DNA from: a bacterium
Lineage (GTDB): Bacteria > JACRDZ01 > JAQUKH01
DNA length: 50,402 nt
Assembly (NCBI GenBank): GCA_040754625.1
Contig: JBFMCF010000090.1
Location: 1 to 50,402, forward strand
Reading direction: 5' to 3'
Each line of letters starts with the position of its first letter. Within the stretch, counting starts at the first letter, position 1. The translations under genes were made by a program, and so were the position numbers. The notes beneath the pieces were generated by a model. That model had not been told where the DNA came from and did no database searches. It was given only the letters and a program-made list of their open reading frames with translations. Below are positions 43,862-50,402 of the stretch, in pieces.

Positions 43862-45145
43862 GTGAAAAGGTTAAAATGGCTATACCCGGGGATGGGCATA
43901 AAACGGTGGTTTTCTCTTTTAGCTGTGGGTATTTTTTTTATTGGAGTAAGTCTGTCCAATCCGTTTCGCAGGATGACTGTTTTTCTGTTTCCTGAAGACT
44001 CATATTTTTTTACAAAAAGGAATTTATTATTCCTGGGACTTGGAATTTTATTGGTTATTCTTGGCATCCGGAAGCTTATTAAATCCTTAACAAGTATATT
44101 GCTTCCGCAGAGAGAAGATACCCTGGTGGATATTGTTTTTGAAAATAGACAGCTTAAAAAAGGGCCAAGAATTGTGGCAATTGGCGGCGGGACGGGGCTA
44201 CCTGTTTTACTCAGGGGAATAAAGGAATATACAAGCAATATCAGCGCGATAGTTACTGTGGCGGATGACGGCGGGAGTTCGGGAGAGCTTAGAAAAGGAA
44301 TGAAAATTCTGCCTCCGGGCGATATCCGGAATTGCCTGGTTTCTCTCGCCGATTCGGCCCCCCTGATGGGAAATTTATTCCAGTATAGATTCGGCAGAGA
44401 AACAGGTCTTGACGGGCACAGCTTCGGGAATATTTTTATTGCAGCCATGTCCGAGGTCGTGGGTGATTTTGGCGAGGCGGTTAAAGAGTCAAGCAAGGTC
44501 CTGGCCATCAGGGGGAATGTGATTCCGGTCACCCTGAATGATGTCCAGATAGGCGCTTTTATGAAAGACGGAAGGGAAGTCATCGGAGAAAGCAAAATAA
44601 CAAAAAGCGAAGGAGGCATTAAAAGTATTTTTACAAAACCTGAAAAAATTTATCCCACGGAAGATGCCTTAAAAGCCATTGAAGAAGCCGAAGCAATTAT
44701 TATGGGGCCCGGAAGTTTATACACAAGTATTATCCCGAATCTTCTTGTTAAAGATATTCCGGAGGTGATTGAGAAATCAGACGCGGTAAAGATTTATATT
44801 TGCAATATAATGACGCAGCCTAATGAAACAGACGGGTATACGGTTTCCGATCATTTGCAGGCAATCATGGATCATGTCCCAGGCCGTTTAATTGATTATG
44901 TTATTGTAAATAACGGGGAAATAGGAGAGGAATTTTTGCAAAGTTACAAGGCGGAAAAATCTTACCCTGTAAAATTGGACAGAAAGAAGACAGAAAAAAT
45001 GGGAATAAAAATAATAGAAGACGATTTATTGGCCATAGAAAAGGGGGCATCAATTGCAGGAGATTTAATAAGGCATGATCCAAATAAAATAGCATATTTG
45101 ATTCTTCGCCTTATAATGGGCACAAAATATATTCATAAAACATAA
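43862..45145 (+). CDS. yvcK: YvcK/CofD-like gluconeogenesis factor with N-terminal membrane helices
   Basis: YvcK affects cell shape and carbon metabolism and binds UDP-sugars. The 427 residues start with two hydrophobic helices (about 15-33 and 53-70), then the CofD-like domain: RIVAIGGGTGLPVLLRGIKE (103-122), VTVADDGGSSGELR, LPPGDIRNCLVSLA, and MGPGSLYTSIIPNLL, with IYICNIMTQPNETDGY. The start is GTG 43862 after a G-rich site. The 80-base gap to rapZ holds a small GACCTAT/ATAGGTC hairpin. The membrane form of YvcK, as opposed to the soluble B. subtilis form, is common in several phyla. Confidence 0.9.
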   Translation: MKRLKWLYPGMGIKRWFSLLAVGIFFIGVSLSNPFRRMTVFLFPEDSYFFTKRNLLFLGLGILLVILGIRKLIKSLTSILLPQREDTLVDIVFENRQLKKGPRIVAIGGGTGLPVLLRGIKEYTSNISAIVTVADDGGSSGELRKGMKILPPGDIRNCLVSLADSAPLMGNLFQYRFGRETGLDGHSFGNIFIAAMSEVVGDFGEAVKESSKVLAIRGNVIPVTLNDVQIGAFMKDGREVIGESKITKSEGGIKSIFTKPEKIYPTEDALKAIEEAEAIIMGPGSLYTSIIPNLLVKDIPEVIEKSDAVKIYICNIMTQPNETDGYTVSDHLQAIMDHVPGRLIDYVIVNNGEIGEEFLQSYKAEKSYPVKLDRKKTEKMGIKIIEDDLLAIEKGASIAGDLIRHDPNKIAYLILRLIMGTKYIHKT

Positions 45146-45156
45146 TAAATACCGCC

Positions 45157-45426
45157 ATGGAACAAGAAAAGGAATTTGAAATAAAAAATAAATTAGGATT
45201 ACATGCAAGGCCTGCCTCGCTTCTGGTCAAGATGATCAAACAGCACAGGTCACAGGTTTTTATTGAAAAAAACGGCGAGGTTATTGACGGCAGGAGTATT
45301 CTCAGCCTCCTTGCCCTGGCCGGGGAACCGGGAAGCGCGTTAAAATTTAAAATAAGCGGCGAGGACGCGCCTGAATTGATGAGGAAGATAGAAGTATTTT
45401 TTAAAAATAGATTTAATGAGGAGTAA
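45157..45426 (+). CDS. ptsH: Phosphocarrier protein HPr
   Basis: HPr takes phosphate from EI and passes it to EIIA proteins. The 89 residues have active-site H16 in GLHARPAS and a Ser at 47 (GRSILSLL), the position phosphorylated by HPr kinase in many bacteria, although no hprK lies in the window. The ptsI ATG comes 4 bases after the stop. Confidence 0.95.
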   Translation: MEQEKEFEIKNKLGLHARPASLLVKMIKQHRSQVFIEKNGEVIDGRSILSLLALAGEPGSALKFKISGEDAPELMRKIEVFFKNRFNEE

Positions 45427-45430
45427 CTCG

Positions 45431-47194
45431 ATGGAGAATAATTTTAAAGGTATTCCTGCCTCTCCCGGGATAATTTCAGGGCGGGCGTTTATTATAGATA
45501 AAGATAATTTTGTTATAGAAAAGAAAAAGGTCAGCCAGGGCCAGGTTAAAAATGAACTTTTACGTTTAGAAAAGGCCATTGTCGCCACTAAAAAAGAAAT
45601 TTTTGAGTTAAAAGAACGGTTAACAAAAGAATTAAGTGAATCAGAAGCAAGGATTTTTGATGCGCACCTTTTAATTTTGGAAGACCCGGTTTTTACCAAA
45701 GATATAGTTGATAAGGTGGAAAAAGAAAAATTATCGGTTGAATATGCGCTTTCGGAAAGTTTAAAAAAGACCGCCTCGGTTTTTGAAAAGATCAATGATA
45801 TATATTTAAAAGAACGAAGTGCTGACTTAAAAGATGTGGGAAGAAGATTGATTTACAATCTCCTGGGATATAACAAAAGATCTATTTCACAACTTAAACA
45901 AAAGGTTATAATTATCGCGCATGATATTTCCCCGTCTGATACCGCTTCGATGAAAAAGGACAAGGTCATTGGTTTTGCAACGGATATCGGGGGCGAGACA
46001 TCGCATACCGCTATTATCGCGCGATCGTTAGCAATCCCCGCGGTAGTGGGTTTAAGAAATATAAGCAATAATGTTAAAACGGGAGACACTGTCCTTATTG
46101 ACGGGAACCAGGGGGTTGTTATTATTAACCCTTCGGAAAAAACATTAAAAGCCTACCAGGCCATAAAAAGAAGATTCAATGTTTTTGAAAAGGAATTAAA
46201 AAAAGTCACGAAACTCCCGGCTGAAACCCAGGACGGCCATAGCGTGGAACTCGTGGGTAATATTGAATCCCCCGAAGAAGTAGACGCGGTTCTTGAACAT
46301 GGCGGCGAGGGAATAGGGCTTTTCCGCACAGAATTTCTTTATTTAAACCGTAACAGCCTGCCGACCGAAGAAGAGCAGTTTCAGGTATATAAAAAAGCGG
46401 TGAAAAAGGTGGGTTCCAAGCCTGTAATTATACGCACACTTGATATAGGGGGGGACAAGTTTGTTTCTTATATGGATATTTCCCCCGAGGTCAACCCGTT
46501 TTTGGGACTGCGTGCCATCCGTCTTTGCCTTGAACATCCTGAAATTTTTAAAGTGCAGCTTAGGGCAATTTTAAGGGCAAGCGCCTTTGGCCAGATTAAA
46601 ATTATGTTTCCAATGATTTCAGGCTTGTCCCAGCTCAAAGAGGCAAAACGTATTTTAAACGAAGTAAAAGAAGGCTTGGATAAAGATAAAATCGCTTATG
46701 ATAAAGATATGGAAATAGGGGTAATGGTGGAAACTCCCTCTGCCGCGGTTATCGCGGACATCCTGGCAAAAGAAGTCGATTTTTTCAGTATCGGGACAAA
46801 TGATTTAATTCAATACACGTTGGCAGTGGAGAGAACCAATGAGAAAATCGCTTATCTTTACGAACCTCTCCATCCCGCGATAATCAGATTATTAAAAAAC
46901 ATTATTGACGCGGGGCATAAAGAAGGTATATGGGTGGGCTTATGCGGGGAAATGGCCAGTATCCCTTTATTTGTTATTATTCTTCTGGGTATGGGGCTGG
47001 ATGAGTTCAGCACGAACATCGTTTCACTTCCGCTTGTAAAAAAGATTATACGTTTAACCACTTATCATGACACAAAGATTTTGGCGGACAAAATAATGGG
47101 ACTATCTTCATCAGTGGAAATCCGCAAATATTTGCAGGAAAATTTGACCAGTGTAATAAGAGAGGAATTAGTCATAAGAGAGGAGAGAAAATGA
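45431..47194 (+). CDS. ptsI: Phosphoenolpyruvate--protein phosphotransferase (PTS enzyme I)
   Basis: EI autophosphorylates from PEP and starts the PTS relay. The 587 residues begin with FKGIPASPGIISG; active-site His192 is in GGETSHTAIIARS, followed by the swivel domain and the PEP-binding barrel with FRTEFLYLNR, RTLDIGGDK, GVMVETPSAAVI, DFFSIGTNDLIQYTLAVER and GLCGEMAS. ATG 45431 is used because GAGGAG lies 7-8 bases upstream; an in-frame ATG at 45416 overlaps ptsH. No sugar-specific EIIBC is present, so this relay is probably regulatory. Confidence 0.95.
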   Translation: MENNFKGIPASPGIISGRAFIIDKDNFVIEKKKVSQGQVKNELLRLEKAIVATKKEIFELKERLTKELSESEARIFDAHLLILEDPVFTKDIVDKVEKEKLSVEYALSESLKKTASVFEKINDIYLKERSADLKDVGRRLIYNLLGYNKRSISQLKQKVIIIAHDISPSDTASMKKDKVIGFATDIGGETSHTAIIARSLAIPAVVGLRNISNNVKTGDTVLIDGNQGVVIINPSEKTLKAYQAIKRRFNVFEKELKKVTKLPAETQDGHSVELVGNIESPEEVDAVLEHGGEGIGLFRTEFLYLNRNSLPTEEEQFQVYKKAVKKVGSKPVIIRTLDIGGDKFVSYMDISPEVNPFLGLRAIRLCLEHPEIFKVQLRAILRASAFGQIKIMFPMISGLSQLKEAKRILNEVKEGLDKDKIAYDKDMEIGVMVETPSAAVIADILAKEVDFFSIGTNDLIQYTLAVERTNEKIAYLYEPLHPAIIRLLKNIIDAGHKEGIWVGLCGEMASIPLFVIILLGMGLDEFSTNIVSLPLVKKIIRLTTYHDTKILADKIMGLSSSVEIRKYLQENLTSVIREELVIREERK

Positions 47195-47274
47195 TATTGA
47201 GATATGTGAAAAAATATATTGATGGGGACGAATACAAAAATATAGATTTAAGTTTTAAAAGAAGGAAAAAATGA
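47191..47274 (+). CDS. 27-residue ORF linking ptsI and the PGI-like gene
   Basis: The ORF runs from ATG 47191 to TGA 47274 and encodes a basic peptide (MILRYVKKYIDGDEY, ending FKRRKK). It shares ATGA overlaps with both neighbours: its ATG overlaps the ptsI stop and its stop overlaps the PGI-like ATG. It has an AGAGGAGAG site and the downstream gene has AGAAGGA. That arrangement suggests translational coupling; no function can be named. It could also simply be a spacer that happens to read open. Confidence 0.4.
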   Translation: MILRYVKKYIDGDEYKNIDLSFKRRKK

Positions 47275-48857
47275 AGTATAAAAGAGCCAAATCTAAACAA
47301 GATATTTCTCTTTGGCTGGACAAATTAATTGATAATATTACAAACGCTTTTCCCAGGAAAGACATTTCTAAAGAAAATTTAAAGGAAATCGTAAAGGACG
47401 CTTTAAGCACAAAACGTTTAATCAATGATTTAGCCGAGTTATATCGTTTGGAACCGGATTATGTTATTGAGGCTTTGCAAAAGTTAGGATTAAATTTTTC
47501 AATTCCAGTGTCTTCCGCAAGGTATATTGATGAACAAAAGGTAACTTGGATTGCGGCTCCCAAAGGAATATACAAAATGAAGGGTTTATCCATTACTGCG
47601 TCTTTGCCAGCATTTATTGAACCTTTCGATGTTGATAATGGTGTATTTTCCCTGCTTGAATCAGAATGGAAAAATTTGATAGATAAGATTAAAGGCGGAG
47701 ATTCATTCCTTTCTTACTATCGAACCGGGATCCTTGCATATTTGGATTATTATTTTACAAATATCTCGCCAAAGATTCATACATTTATTGAAAAATATTT
47801 CAAGAACTCAAGTCTAAAATATATTATAACAGTGGGAATAGGGGCAAATGAGCAATTTCTTCATTTCCCACAAAGCTGGTATCAATATCAAAATAAGAAA
47901 CTCCAATGGTTTATTTGTGACAATCCCAAGGATTTATCCAAATTGCCCTTAGATTGTAATGTGAAAAACACACTTTTTATTGAATATTCACGAAGCGGGA
48001 AAACACAAGAAATTGTCAAATTCGACGAATTTTTGATTTCCGAAGTCGTTCGTATTATATTTGCAAATTCAGGACCTTTATTTGCTTTATCGAAACAGCA
48101 TAAAGAGGGGTGCCTGAACCTCGATTTCCCGGAGAAGGTTCCGGGACGTTTTGGGAAAAATATGACACCCTTATTGCTTGTCCCTTTTGATCTTTTGGGT
48201 CTTCCGGTAAAAGAATATTGGAATGAAATAGCTTACTGTATAAATTCATGGGATTTGAGTGATCCCTCAAGTCCTCCCGCCGCGGTGGCAAGATATATTC
48301 GAGCAGCTCAACTAAACAATAAAGTTAATCATATTTATTTAGGCTGTAATGATGATATGTTGCTGCATTCCTGTGATGAAATGGTTCAATTTTGGAATGA
48401 AGGTGTAAATAAGGACGGGAATGATATATCTATGTCGCGGTATTTCGGTCTTCCCAGGGATTCGCATCTTAATATTGAAGGTATTTTGTCGAATCGTGAT
48501 ACCAAAATAGGGATTTTTCTCTTGAGAAAAAAAGGGGATGTTCAATTCCAGCATCCATTAAGAAATAAATCGCCCAAACCGGTAAATCCTGAACATAATG
48601 GATTAAACATTGCAGATGTGGATTATGCTCTCGCATTGGCAAATGCAGACCATTTTGGAAAACTTATGCCGACTATTAAAATTGAAGTTGAAGAAGTTAA
48701 TCTTTTAACTTCGGCTGTATTGAGTCAGTTATGGGCTGATATTACTTACTCTTATTCGTTATTGATTGGAGTCAATCCCGGTTCAAATCCCGAAGTCAGG
48801 TTAGTACGCGATCGTTCTGAAATATTGCTTGCTGAATTTGCAAAATCAAAAAAATAA
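47271..48857 (+). CDS. Glucose-6-phosphate isomerase-like SIS-domain protein
   Basis: The 528 residues look like a divergent phosphoglucose isomerase: a helical N-terminal region, a SIS domain with ITVGIGANEQF and EYSRSGKTQEIVKF (about 242-255, the SxSG sugar-phosphate loop), then KVPGRFGKNMTPLLLVPFDL, GLPRDSHLNIEGIL (the active-site loop region) and the C-terminal LWADITYSYSLLIGVNPGSN. The last resembles the second PGI signature (GxxLxxNPFDQPGV) but with changed residues. Catalytic competence and substrate are uncertain; a ketose-aldose isomerase for another sugar phosphate is possible. It follows the PTS genes in the same transcription unit. Confidence 0.75.
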   Translation: MKYKRAKSKQDISLWLDKLIDNITNAFPRKDISKENLKEIVKDALSTKRLINDLAELYRLEPDYVIEALQKLGLNFSIPVSSARYIDEQKVTWIAAPKGIYKMKGLSITASLPAFIEPFDVDNGVFSLLESEWKNLIDKIKGGDSFLSYYRTGILAYLDYYFTNISPKIHTFIEKYFKNSSLKYIITVGIGANEQFLHFPQSWYQYQNKKLQWFICDNPKDLSKLPLDCNVKNTLFIEYSRSGKTQEIVKFDEFLISEVVRIIFANSGPLFALSKQHKEGCLNLDFPEKVPGRFGKNMTPLLLVPFDLLGLPVKEYWNEIAYCINSWDLSDPSSPPAAVARYIRAAQLNNKVNHIYLGCNDDMLLHSCDEMVQFWNEGVNKDGNDISMSRYFGLPRDSHLNIEGILSNRDTKIGIFLLRKKGDVQFQHPLRNKSPKPVNPEHNGLNIADVDYALALANADHFGKLMPTIKIEVEEVNLLTSAVLSQLWADITYSYSLLIGVNPGSNPEVRLVRDRSEILLAEFAKSKK

Positions 48858-48993
48858 TTTATAGCTTATTTCTTTATTATTTTTGCGTGCATTAAATTTA
48901 ATCATTAAAGAAGCTCTCTCTCCGCTAAAAATTATCAAATTTCTGGAAATGAATTAGTAAAAGTTGCCTTTTAGTCTCACCGTTATAAAAATC

Positions 48994-49022
48994 TTGACAT
49001 CGACGGGATAAAGTTGTAAAAT
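48994..49022 (+). promoter_or_regulatory. Promoter of the XRE-ImmA genes
   Basis: TTGACA (48994-48999), a 17-base spacer and TAAAAT (49017-49022). It is similar to the mraZ promoter. The 201-base gap 48858-49058 is otherwise AT-rich; it shows no terminator that I can defend. Confidence 0.75.
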
Positions 49023-49058
49023 TAGGTCAACAAATACAAAAAAGGAGGGTATAGAACT

Positions 49059-49460
49059 ATGATGGGGCATAGAGCCATGATAGATAATGAAGGCTTTAAG
49101 AATTTTGGAGAATTTTTAAAGACATTCAGGAAAAAGAATAGAATAACGCTCAGGGAATTTTGTATCAAGGCTTCGGCTGATCCGGGGAACATGAGTAAAA
49201 TTGAGCGCGGTGCGATGGTGCCGCCTCAGGATCAGGATATTCTCAAACGCTATGCTTACGCACTGGGGCTGAAAGAAAGGTCTGATAACTGGTATACATT
49301 TTTTGACCTTGCCGCGGCAAGCAGGGGGATGATACCAAAAGATATTATGTCGGATAAAGAGGTTGTTAAAATACTTCCGGCATTTTTCAGGACTTTAAGG
49401 GGCCAGAAGCCTACGCCGAAAGAAATGAAAAAGATTGCTGAGAAAATCAGGAAAAGTTGA
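49059..49460 (+). CDS. XRE-family HTH regulator
   Basis: The 133 residues contain an HTH domain (about 15-72): FGEFLKTFRKKNRITLREFC, ADPGNMSKIERG and PPQDQDILKRYAYALGL. The end is basic (KPTPKEMKKIAEKIRKS). The AAGGAGGG site is 8-9 bases before ATG. It overlaps the ImmA-type gene by 4 bases; HTH-ImmA pairs act as repressor and inactivating protease in mobile elements (as in ICEBs1), or as antitoxin-toxin-like systems. It is probably autoregulatory at the promoter 48994-49022. Confidence 0.88.
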   Translation: MMGHRAMIDNEGFKNFGEFLKTFRKKNRITLREFCIKASADPGNMSKIERGAMVPPQDQDILKRYAYALGLKERSDNWYTFFDLAAASRGMIPKDIMSDKEVVKILPAFFRTLRGQKPTPKEMKKIAEKIRKS

Positions 49461-50092
49461 GAGGAAATGTGAAAACAAGTTCTTTTAAAGCGCCATTTAT
49501 ATCTATTGATGAGATTTGGGTGAAAGCTGATAAATTTCGAGAGGAATTTTGGGATAAAGATTGTCCTGTTGATATATTCGCTATTGTAGAATTTGATCTG
49601 GATTTAAGTATTCTCCCCATCTCCGGTTTGAAAACAGACGTTGACGCGGATGCTTTACTGCTCGGTGATTTAAAAACAATTGCGGTTGATAATGAGGAAT
49701 ACCTTAGAGAATCATATCAAAATCGGCTTAGATTTTCCTTCGCCCATGAAATCGGTCATCTTGTCCTTCATAAAAATATTTTTTCAAAAATTAAATATTC
49801 CAGCCTTGAAGAGTATATTCAATATTTTTCGGGCCTTCCGGAAGACCAATACAGCTGGATTGAATATCACGCGAATGAATTCGCAGGCAGATTACTTGTG
49901 CCAAAAGAAAAATTAATAAAAAGTTTAAACAGAACCATAAAAAAAGCGGAAATAAAAGGTTTTAACGAATGGGATTCATCAGGCGAATCCGCCCTTGAAT
50001 ATGTCTCTCACAATATAGCCAAAGATTTTGGGGTGTCGGAACAAGTTATAAAAATAAGATTAATTAAAGAAAAGCTATGGTTACCAAAATAA
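49457..50092 (+). CDS. ImmA/IrrE-family metallopeptidase
   Basis: ImmA/IrrE peptidases cleave repressors after a signal. The 211 residues have the zinc motif HEIGH (97-101) in FSFAHEIGHLVLHKNIF and the third-ligand region WIEYHANEFAGRLLVP (E136). The start is TTG 49457, overlapping the XRE stop, with an AGGA site; GTG 49469 is an alternative. The natural substrate is probably the XRE protein encoded just upstream. A P-loop gene follows. Confidence 0.9.
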   Translation: MRGNVKTSSFKAPFISIDEIWVKADKFREEFWDKDCPVDIFAIVEFDLDLSILPISGLKTDVDADALLLGDLKTIAVDNEEYLRESYQNRLRFSFAHEIGHLVLHKNIFSKIKYSSLEEYIQYFSGLPEDQYSWIEYHANEFAGRLLVPKEKLIKSLNRTIKKAEIKGFNEWDSSGESALEYVSHNIAKDFGVSEQVIKIRLIKEKLWLPK

Positions 50093-50123
50093 TAATAAAG
50101 TGGGTTTTTGAAAAGGAAAGACT

Positions 50124-50363
50124 ATGGTAAAACAAATCAAATTAGAAAGTTATAAGGGGATTAAAAGCTTAGAGTTAAAAAATCTTGAGCATGTTAATAT
50201 CATCTGCGGTAAAAATAGTAGCGGAAAATCTTCTATTTTAGAAGCCATTAATAATCCTAAAAATCGTGACTTAGGCCTAAAACAAGCGAGTTTTTTTAAG
50301 CGCGACTTAAAATTAATCGGTAGCCATGTAAAATCTTTATTTTCGCTCTATTCGTCCATATAA
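50124..50363 (+). pseudogene. Truncated AAA-type (P-loop) ATPase
   Basis: The 79 residues start like an SMC/RecF-type or OLD-like ATPase: IKLESYKGIKSLELKNLEHV and the Walker A GKNSSGKSSILEAI, then QASFFKRDLKLIGSHV and a stop at 50361. A full family member has 300 or more residues, with Walker B and signature motifs, so this is a fragment. After the stop the frame stays open to the window edge (NLFFVSLNWENIF), so a nonsense mutation or a frameshift are both possible. It lies 31 bases after the ImmA gene and probably belongs to the same unit. Confidence 0.6.
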
Positions 50364-50402
50364 AATTTATTTTTTGTTTCGTTAAACTGGGAAAATATTT
50401 TT

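Noticed and set aside
43798-44619. 273-codon minus-strand frame opposite yvcK
   Set aside because: It is antisense to the well conserved GGGTGLP and DIRNCL region of YvcK; low-complexity Pro/Ser composition indicates a shadow.
48776-48800. GGTTCAAATCC resembling a tRNA T-loop
   Set aside because: It lies in the coding sequence of the PGI-like gene (VNPGSNPEV) and no acceptor or anticodon stem can be formed around it.

Overview
The window comes from an AT-rich, diderm (LPS-type) bacterium. It carries kdsA and lptC-lptA-lptB, a division and cell-wall (dcw) cluster, a sigma-54 gene followed by a regulatory PTS, and a membrane protein that joins a b-type cytochrome region to an RnfB-like ferredoxin, which suggests an anaerobe. 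Intergenic spaces are full of short palindromes and MITE-like inverted repeats, as is common in genomes of uncultured lineages (Omnitrophota-like or similar candidate phyla). This is an inference from gene content; I cannot fix the taxon from sequence alone.

Layout. 1-5.5 kb: promoter, a 177-bp inverted-repeat element, then ruvA-ruvB-queH-DUF2905-spoIID-TPR protein and a YedE-type (putative selenium) transporter. 5.5-8 kb: a second MITE-like element, tgt on the minus strand, a divergent promoter, an RNase HI gene whose last codons overlap the 5' end of the RNase P RNA gene (rnpB), and the rnpB terminator. 8-11 kb: a PAS/HD-GYP protein, a small coiled-coil protein on the minus strand, and a type II restriction-modification pair (beta-class, probably m4C, methyltransferase plus PmeII/EcoO109I-like endonuclease). 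11-27.6 kb: the dcw cluster, mraZ-[third MITE]-small ORF-rsmH-ftsL-ftsI-murF-mraY-murD-ftsW-murG-murC-ddl-ftsQ-ftsA-ftsZ, driven by a promoter with four 10-bp-spaced MraZ-type boxes and ending in a strong terminator; murE and murB are not in it. 27.6-33.6 kb: clan AA aspartic protease, cpYpsA-like protein, B12-type radical SAM protein, cytochrome b/RnfB fusion, and the lipid II flippase MurJ. 33.6-37.7 kb: a cohesin-domain lipoprotein followed by a large secreted M36/M4-type metallopeptidase ending in a dockerin. 37.7-48.9 kb: kdsA-lptC-lptA-lptB-rpoN-hpf-ptsN-rapZ-yvcK-ptsH-ptsI-(27-aa ORF)-PGI-like gene. 49-50.4 kb: XRE regulator, ImmA/IrrE metallopeptidase and a short, apparently broken P-loop ATPase.

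How it works together: peptidoglycan precursor synthesis, septation and lipid II flipping sit beside LPS transport and a PTS signalling relay without sugar permeases. The most novel-looking parts are the cohesin lipoprotein/dockerin peptidase pair (a possible two-gene surface-attachment module), the cytochrome b-RnfB fusion, the RNase HI/RNase P RNA overlap with repeat-derived hairpins inside rnpB, and dispersed palindromes that supply the last codons and stops of several genes. No CRISPR array, tRNA, rRNA or intact insertion sequence was seen.
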